From positions 1 to 9,404 of the forward strand of contig JAVHSE010000063.1 in NCBI GenBank assembly GCA_036172015.1: a stretch of DNA of 9,404 nucleotides, read 5' to 3'. Source of the stretch: UBA7396 sp036172015. GTDB taxonomy: Bacteria > Patescibacteriota > Gracilibacteria > BD1-5 > UBA6164. The notes beneath the pieces are model-generated. The model saw only the letters and a list, made by a program, of their open reading frames with translations, ran no database searches and was not told the origin of the DNA. Numbering within the stretch: position 1 is the first letter of the stretch; the number at the start of each line of letters is the position of its first letter. Shown here piece after piece: positions 7,683-9,404 of the stretch. A program made the position numbers and the translations under genes.

Positions 7683-7697
7683 ATTTTTTTTAAATTT
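7667..7697 (-). terminator. A+T-only hairpin at the end of frr
   Basis: An 11-bp inverted repeat (7667-7677 with 7687-7697, 9-base loop) overlaps the frr stop codon. On the minus strand its 3' arm contains TTTTT. It is composed only of A and T and is therefore weak; it may end the frr transcript but also overlaps the possible rpmG promoter. Confidence 0.35.
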
Positions 7698-8232
7698 AAA
7701 TTCTCATGATATCTTCTTCTTTTTTCTTTGTCATTTCATCTACTTTTGAATTTGATTTTTTTACTAATTCTTCCAGTTTTTCTTTCTCCTCTTTTATGAT
7801 ATCTTCACTGATATCTTTTTGATTGGTGATATCTTTTAGACTCTCTTGTCTTGCTGTTCTGACTGATACTTTTGCATCTTCACTAAATTTTTTTGCTATT
7901 TTACAGAGATCTTTTCTTCTATCTTGTGTTACAGCTGGTACTCTTATAAGAACACTATCAGCCATAGTTTGAGGATTTAATCCAACTCATGCATCAGTAA
8001 TAGCTTTTGCAATTAAATGAACTTGATTTCTATCCCATGGTTGAATCGAAAGAGTTTGATGGTCAATAATATTGATAGAAGCTATATTTTTTATAGGAGT
8101 TAAACTCCCGTAACTATCAATTCTAATATCTTCGACCATGGCAGGATTTGCTCTCCCAGCTTGCAATTTAGAAAATTCGATTTCTAGATGAGTAAGAGCT
8201 TTCTCTATTCAACTTTTTGCTTTTTCTAACAT
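7696..8232 (-). CDS. frr: Ribosome recycling factor
   Basis: RRF works with EF-G to split the post-termination ribosome. The 178-residue product (two TGA = Gly) has the family's N-terminal helix with LQAGRANPAMVEDIRIDSYG, the beta-domain segment TLSIQPWDRN, the DAGVGLNPQ turn, and the long C-terminal helices with RVPAVTQDRRKDLCKIAKK and VSVRTARQESLKD. Length is close to the usual 185. A start at an internal Met (7965) would lose the N-terminal helix; reading TGA as Gly extends the frame to the ATG at 8232, where the conserved RRF N-terminus begins. It lies 57 bases after the 3D-domain gene and 104 before rpmG, all on the minus strand. In many bacteria frr neighbours pyrH and tsf; neither is here. 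No Shine-Dalgarno sequence. Confidence 0.95.
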
Positions 8233-8260
8233 AGTTTTATAATTAAATGCTAATGTAAAT

Positions 8261-8287
8261 ATTATAATGCTTTTTCTAAAAATTCAA
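8261..8287 (-). promoter_or_regulatory. Possible promoter of frr
   Basis: On the minus strand TTGAAT (8287-8282) and a consensus TATAAT (8266-8261) are separated by a short 15-base spacer. The expected start near 8254 gives a leader of about 22 bases, like that of the phosphatase gene. It sits directly after the stop of the upstream gene. Confidence 0.42.
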
Positions 8288-8289
8288 TA

Positions 8290-9404
8290 TTATTTCTTGT
8301 AACTTAATAGATTTCTTTCTTTTAATACTTGTTTTTCTAAGAGGCTTACGAGTTCCATTTTTATTATTTCTTCTGTTTTTGGTCAGAAATATCAAGCTCA
8401 ATTATCGTTCCTATTTTTTACTATTCATTTTTCTAATTGATATTTTATGAGTCATATTTTTGTTTTATCTCCAAAAAATGTACTTTCTTTGATATGTAAA
8501 TATCAAAGTATATTTAAAGTTTTTTGTAGATTTTTTACATTTTCTCAAATATCACCTGGTTTTGGATTTCCTATACTGGCTATATGTTTTTCAACTTTAT
8601 TTCTAATAGTTTCTTGTATCTGAACAAGGAAAGCTTCTTTTCTTGTTCGTTCTTCTTGTTGTTTATTTTTAGAATCAATATAACTGATATAATCTTGTTT
8701 TGCTTTTATTCTTGTTTTTGGTCAGAAATATCAAGCTCAATTATCAGTTTTTATATCGATAACTCATAATTTTATTTGATAGCTAATTAAAATATCTTTT
8801 ATATTTTCATATTTTCCATCAATATTTCCATTATAGAGAGACATATTTGTAAATATTTTTTGAAGTTCTTTTATGTTTTCTTCACTGGATTCAGGTCAAA
8901 TATATTTTTCAAAAATTTGATATTCCGAAGAAATATTTTTCTCGATAAAAGGTCTATATTCTAAATTTTTGACTACATAATCTGGACTAGGAAATTCATT
9001 TAAATCTACATTGATTTGAGAATTATTATCAAAAAGTAATTTTCATTTTACTTTTCTTTTTCCCCAAGCTAAAGCTTTTTTTAATCATTCTTCTCAAAAT
9101 CACATCCATATATCGATTCTATCATATTCATATCATCTGGTTTCTCATGTTGCTGTTGATATAATAGCTCATCATCTATCAGATATTTCTCAAATTCATA
9201 CTCATTCTAAATAAATTTTCGTTCAAAAATGGTAATTTTTTGGTCAAGCAAACATTCCTGGAAAAACATCTTTTCATGATGCTCATCTGATTCATTTTCC
9301 ATTGAGAATAATTTCATCTTGATAATTTCATTTTAAATAATGTTCTTGATTTGGTAAAGGTGAATAATATGCAGTTACAATAAAATAAGTTTCTATACCA
9401 TCAT
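8290..9404 (-). CDS. 3D-domain cell-wall protein with two peptidoglycan-binding domains (partial)
   Basis: The N-terminus lies beyond the window edge; 370 residues are visible (29 TGA = Gly). Visible residues 5-120 form a 3D domain, a double-psi beta-barrel related to MltA lytic transglycosylases: TAYYSPLP, FGTKIYLEGVGIGEISDRGG with a conserved Asp at 75, RIDIWMG with Asp97, and EEGLKKALAWGKR. Two PG_binding_1-like domains follow (about 172-235 and 283-346), each ending in the same DNGAGYFGPKT, separated by a charged helical linker (236-280). Proteins of this architecture are usually exported and cut or remodel peptidoglycan; a signal peptide would be in the missing part. Catalytic activity is inferred from the family. 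frr follows 57 bases downstream and probably has its own promoter. The two binding domains share an identical 33-base stretch, described separately. Confidence 0.85.
8374..8406. repeat. 33-base direct repeat, copy in second peptidoglycan-binding domain
   Basis: This copy is identical to 8713-8745 over 33 bases, exactly eleven codons (DNGAGYFGPKT), including three TGA glycine codons. It lies at the end of the second peptidoglycan-binding domain. The copies are 339 bases (113 codons) apart in the same frame. Confidence 0.9.
8713..8745. repeat. 33-base direct repeat, copy in first peptidoglycan-binding domain
   Basis: Partner of 8374-8406, identical in all 33 bases and in the same reading frame. 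The flanking parts of the two domains differ strongly at both protein and DNA level. Confidence 0.9.

Noticed and set aside
8374..8745. CRISPR-like direct repeats
   Set aside because: Only two copies, 339 bases apart, both within one reading frame and encoding the end of peptidoglycan-binding domains.

Overview
The window reads coherently only if UGA is decoded as glycine (genetic code 25). Every conserved protein is broken by TGA under the standard code and becomes full length when TGA = Gly. The clearest case is the FtsZ tubulin signature, whose first and last glycines are TGA codons. By hand count there are about 130 in-frame TGA codons across nine genes. All nine genes end in TAA or TAG, never TGA. 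This code, together with the strong A+T bias and the small compact genes, points to the Candidate Phyla Radiation, either Absconditabacteria (SR1) or Gracilibacteria (BD1-5). I cannot separate these two by eye.

Layout. The left part (1-4022) is all on the minus strand. Read in the direction of transcription it holds a membrane-anchored HAMP/PP2C (SpoIIE/RsbU-type) phosphatase (4022-2793), a VirB4/TraC-like ATPase (2685-778), ribosomal protein L11 (589-122) and tRNA-Glu(CUC) (75-1). Strong hairpins separate these units. The middle (4110-6730) is a plus-strand division operon: a good sigma70-type promoter, ftsA, a 28-base gap, ftsZ and an intrinsic terminator. The right part (6786-9404) is again minus strand: a cell-wall protein with a 3D domain and two peptidoglycan-binding domains (truncated by the window edge), then ribosome recycling factor (frr), L33 (rpmG) and elongation factor P (efp). 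efp converges on ftsZ across a double-hairpin terminator region.

How the genes fit together. Two themes dominate: translation (tRNA-Glu, L11, RRF, L33, EF-P) and the cell envelope or division (FtsA, FtsZ, the 3D/peptidoglycan-binding protein, the VirB4-like ATPase and the phosphatase). FtsA and FtsZ form the cytokinetic ring and its membrane anchor. The phosphatase and ftsA are transcribed divergently from back-to-back promoters. Coding is dense: no gap exceeds about 225 bases, and no mobile element, CRISPR array or phage gene is visible. None of the eight visible gene starts has a Shine-Dalgarno sequence.

I see no clearly new multi-gene system. The most interesting leads are the VirB4/phosphatase pair without other secretion genes, an Arg-type EF-P, a terminator-like hairpin in the L11 leader, and a perfect 33-base repeat inside the cell-wall gene.
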